NCBI GenBank assembly: GCA_013398295.1
Contig: VZSF01005548.1
Coordinates: 330,440 to 394,439, forward strand
Direction: 5' to 3'
Source of the DNA: Chionis minor
Lineage: Eukaryota; Chordata; Aves; Charadriiformes; Chionididae
Length of the DNA: 64,000 nucleotides
Position 1 is the stretch's first letter. Every line of letters starts with the position of its first letter. A model generated the notes under the pieces. That model was not told where the DNA came from, did no database searches, and saw only the letters and a program-made list of their open reading frames with translations. A program made the translations under genes and the position numbers. Below are positions 61,056 through 64,000 of this stretch, in pieces.

Positions 61056-64000
61056 TGATGATCTGGAATGCAGTGCTATTTGCTTTTAGAAAACTGTATG
61101 AGCAACTTGGCTGCTAGATAATTGTTCAGTTACTTTGGCAGTCTCATACTTCAATCCTGCAATAGGAAATTCTTGCCAGTTCTTTGTGATTTTCATGTCT
61201 GTCTCATGATACTTGGTGTTTTTCCTGAAGCTACAGTTACTGAGTCACAGATCTTCACTTTTATTTCAGAAGAAAAAAAATTTCAAGTGCCATCCGCCTC
61301 CCTCCCCCGAGGAAAAGTCTTTAAAAAAAATACAGGACAAAGGAATTGGCAACCAATATTTTCAAGTTTGCTTTATAAATTTTTAGGTTTCTTAAATGCT
61401 TGGGCTGCTCATTATTAGAGGTTTTGATCCCACACTTATGTGAAGGTCTGCTAACTTGGCTGGGTTCTGTGCAAGCACAGAAATCAGGCTGGAGAAGTGA
61501 ATCCTAAACCTTGATAATTTATAACTGCAAAAATATCTTTCTGCTGCTTGCCGAGTCAGCCTTGAATTGAATACTATACTGTCCCATAGAGCCTAAGATT
61601 AACAGTTAATAAACTGTATTTTATGAAACTATGGGAAATGGCGTTTGCAATCATAGCATCATAACAATATCAAATCATGATAAGGAGTTTAGTGTTTACT
61701 TTGAAAGAATTGAAAGTTGAAGTAGTTCAGAAAGTTTACAAAACAGGGAACTGTACTACAAAAAGGAAAATACTGAGATAAAGTGTTCAGTGTGGCAGAT
61801 CCTTCCAGTCTTTCAAACTCACTTTCAGGAGTAATATGGGAGGCATTTTTCATCTTTGTTACATTTACACACTTATATTTAAATATGAGTTAATTTTCAG
61901 ACATTTTTCATGTAAATGTTAGTTTTTATGATAAATAAAATAACCTCAAACAAATGTAAGAAATCCTAAGTTATAAGGATCTGTAACTTAAAAGTAACAT
62001 TGAGGATTTTATAGTTCTGCATTAAACTGGAGTTGCTTGTTTCAGAAGAGTTTTGCAAAGTTCCTCAGAAAATAATATTAAAGAAGGGGTCGAGGGGAGA
62101 GAAATTCCAACTGTCCCTCAGTTTGTATATTATTAACACATACCAGATGTCTCATAGGATAGATTATGAGTTGTTACTGAATGAATTTTAGTATAAAACT
62201 GGAACTATTTTAAGTTACTGAAATATTAAATACAGTATGTATTTTGTCTGTGTATCACTTGTAGATTGTTACGATGCTCAGAATAGTTGGTCTTTTCTTT
62301 CCCTCCCCCTGCCCTAAACCAAAATACATCTGGTGTTTGTTGGCTTTCTGCAAACGATGGCTGGACTTAGTGGCTTTGCCCCTGTTTCATTGTGATTAAG
62401 CTTGTTAAGATTTTATGTTTTTAGTATCTGTTTTACAACATTTTCATTTCTGTGTATTTTATTAAGGTTCAAGTGGTTTGTATTTTTATGGTTCCATCTG
62501 GTCTGTGTAAACCCTGCTTCAATTTAAAAAGCTACTTGTCTCAGTACTGGACATGAGGGAATTTTGAAGTATAGTGGCATGCGTATGTGTCAATCGTATG
62601 ATGGTACCTAGAAAACTCTTTCTCCTGGACTAGCTCATAATAATCTTACTACCTAAAGTATGGAAAAATGTGTGTGTCCATGTTCATGTCTGTGTCTTTG
62701 TTCATGCTTGCATGTATATGTTTCATATTTCCACATTTAAATATTTTGCGATGTTTGTCTTGAAAACAAGAATAGTTATTCTTGAAAGGTGGTTCAGAAT
62801 GCCCTTGGGGTTAGTTATTTAATCCAAATATGGTGTTGGATTAATATACTTTTTAGTAAGTGTTGAAGAAGAAATCTTATGTATATCGAAGTCAAGGACT
62901 CTTGAGTTTAGTTTCCCATGAAGATGGTACTATGTTTTTCACTCAACAATTACGTAAGTTACAGATTTGCCTTGGTGTTCAACTGGCTGGATGTTGTGTA
63001 AGCTCCTACATCCACTGTTTGATTTGATTTATGTTTAAAGAGGGGGGGGGAAAAAGGATGCTCTCTTAATTTAGTCCCACAGGTTATTACTAAAAAGTAA
63101 AATAGGAGGACTACAACTGTAAATTAAAATAACACTGTATTAAACAACTAGCCTCTGAGACCTTAAGTGCACTGAAAAGAATGTTTCCCAAGTCTTTCTT
63201 GTTTTTATTATCATATCCCTTTTCAAGTGTTTGTTCCAGAGCCCCGAGAATTTGATGGCAGTCCTTACCTTAACCAAGACCTGACTTGCTTTGGAGGTAT
63301 CTGTTCTGTCAAGCGTTTGCTGAAGTACTGAAATACTTCTAACGCACCAGGTTGACAGTTTGCAAAAATGCACATACATTGAACAAGAGGAAACATTCAG
63401 CATTCCTTCTTTAAATTCTTTTCTCTAAAGTCTGGTAACATGCCTGAGGAGGCAGTCAAGTCTTTGCTATGAGTTCTGATGTAGACTCCTCATTAACTGC
63501 TCAATCTGAACTTTGCATTCTCTGGTTGGCTCTACCCTGGCTCCTGTCCCTCAAAAATAGCCATTCTGCATCAGATTTTAAAAGAGCAAATAGATCAAAT
63601 CTTACTGCTGTTAAAGTACTCTTGAAAATGATAACTCTTGCTCCTAGTGTACCTCACAACACCACCACAATTCTTAGTTTAGTATTTAATCTTTTTTTCC
63701 CTTTGCTCCTCCAGCACTGACTGCCTGTCCGTACCATTGGTCCCTCTCACTTTCTCCTACAAGACAAATTTTGTTAATGTACTACGTATATAAACACATA
63801 TACATGAACATAAGTATTTTTGTGCACAGATGAGCACACAAAGTTTTCACAAGCTGTAACGTGGGAGTAAAATGCATTCATTGGTGCTTGTAACGAAATG
63901 GGACCGGTAGGGCTCTGGTGGTTTTTCATTTCCACTTTATTTGGTTCTTCAGGTCAGCCAGTGCTCTCAAGATCTGGATGTGGTCTGTATCAGCGAAGTC
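61056..64000. other. AT-rich sequence to the right edge, nothing recognised
   Basis: No exon, RNA gene or repeat family is supported. It holds a degenerate TG/CATG-rich stretch at about 62668-62725, a run of about nine Gs at 63043-63051, and several ORFs under 90 codons. The putative gene's next exon is not visible before the window ends. Confidence 0.45.

Overview
The window reads as nuclear DNA of a bird. It carries two recognisable CR1 LINE fragments with reverse-transcriptase homology, an older and more diverged CR1 3' end, and a solo LTR of a common avian endogenous-retrovirus family. The rest is AT-rich, stop-rich DNA with short ORFs, typical of a long vertebrate intron or intergenic region. 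The species and the host gene were not recognised.

Layout. 1-727: CR1 fragment on the minus strand, cut by the window edge. 740-8130: AT-rich sequence with no gene recognised. 8130-8926: CpG island, ending in a strong plus-strand splice donor (GAG|GTGAGTGAG at 8900/8901). 8927-9287: 361-base assembly gap. 9310-9690: strongly G-rich plus strand. From 9288 to the right edge (about 55 kb) no protein-coding exon could be identified. The simplest reading is that 8.1-8.9 kb holds the promoter and first (5' UTR or short) exon of a plus-strand gene and that most of the remainder is its first intron. That is inference: an unrelated gene end or a lncRNA is also possible.

Inside the presumed intron are: a cluster of inverted and direct repeats with E-boxes (12567-12815); a solo LTR of 578 bp with a perfect 5-bp target duplication, antisense to the presumed gene (13473-14050); a compound hairpin cluster beside it (14104-14166); a small CpG-rich patch (24895-25090); three plus-strand stretches and one minus-strand stretch with exon-like splice signals (26024-26131, 35523-35603, 45974-46060, and 49224-49374 minus); a 5'-truncated, inactive CR1 (39583-40967); a second CpG-rich patch (59410-59760); and the ancient CR1 remnant (60771-61055).

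No operon, CRISPR array, tRNA, rRNA or convincing new gene system was found. The most useful leads are the 12.6-kb repeat cluster, the candidate exons, the two CpG patches and the promoter/gap region. All need transcript data and cross-species alignment to settle.
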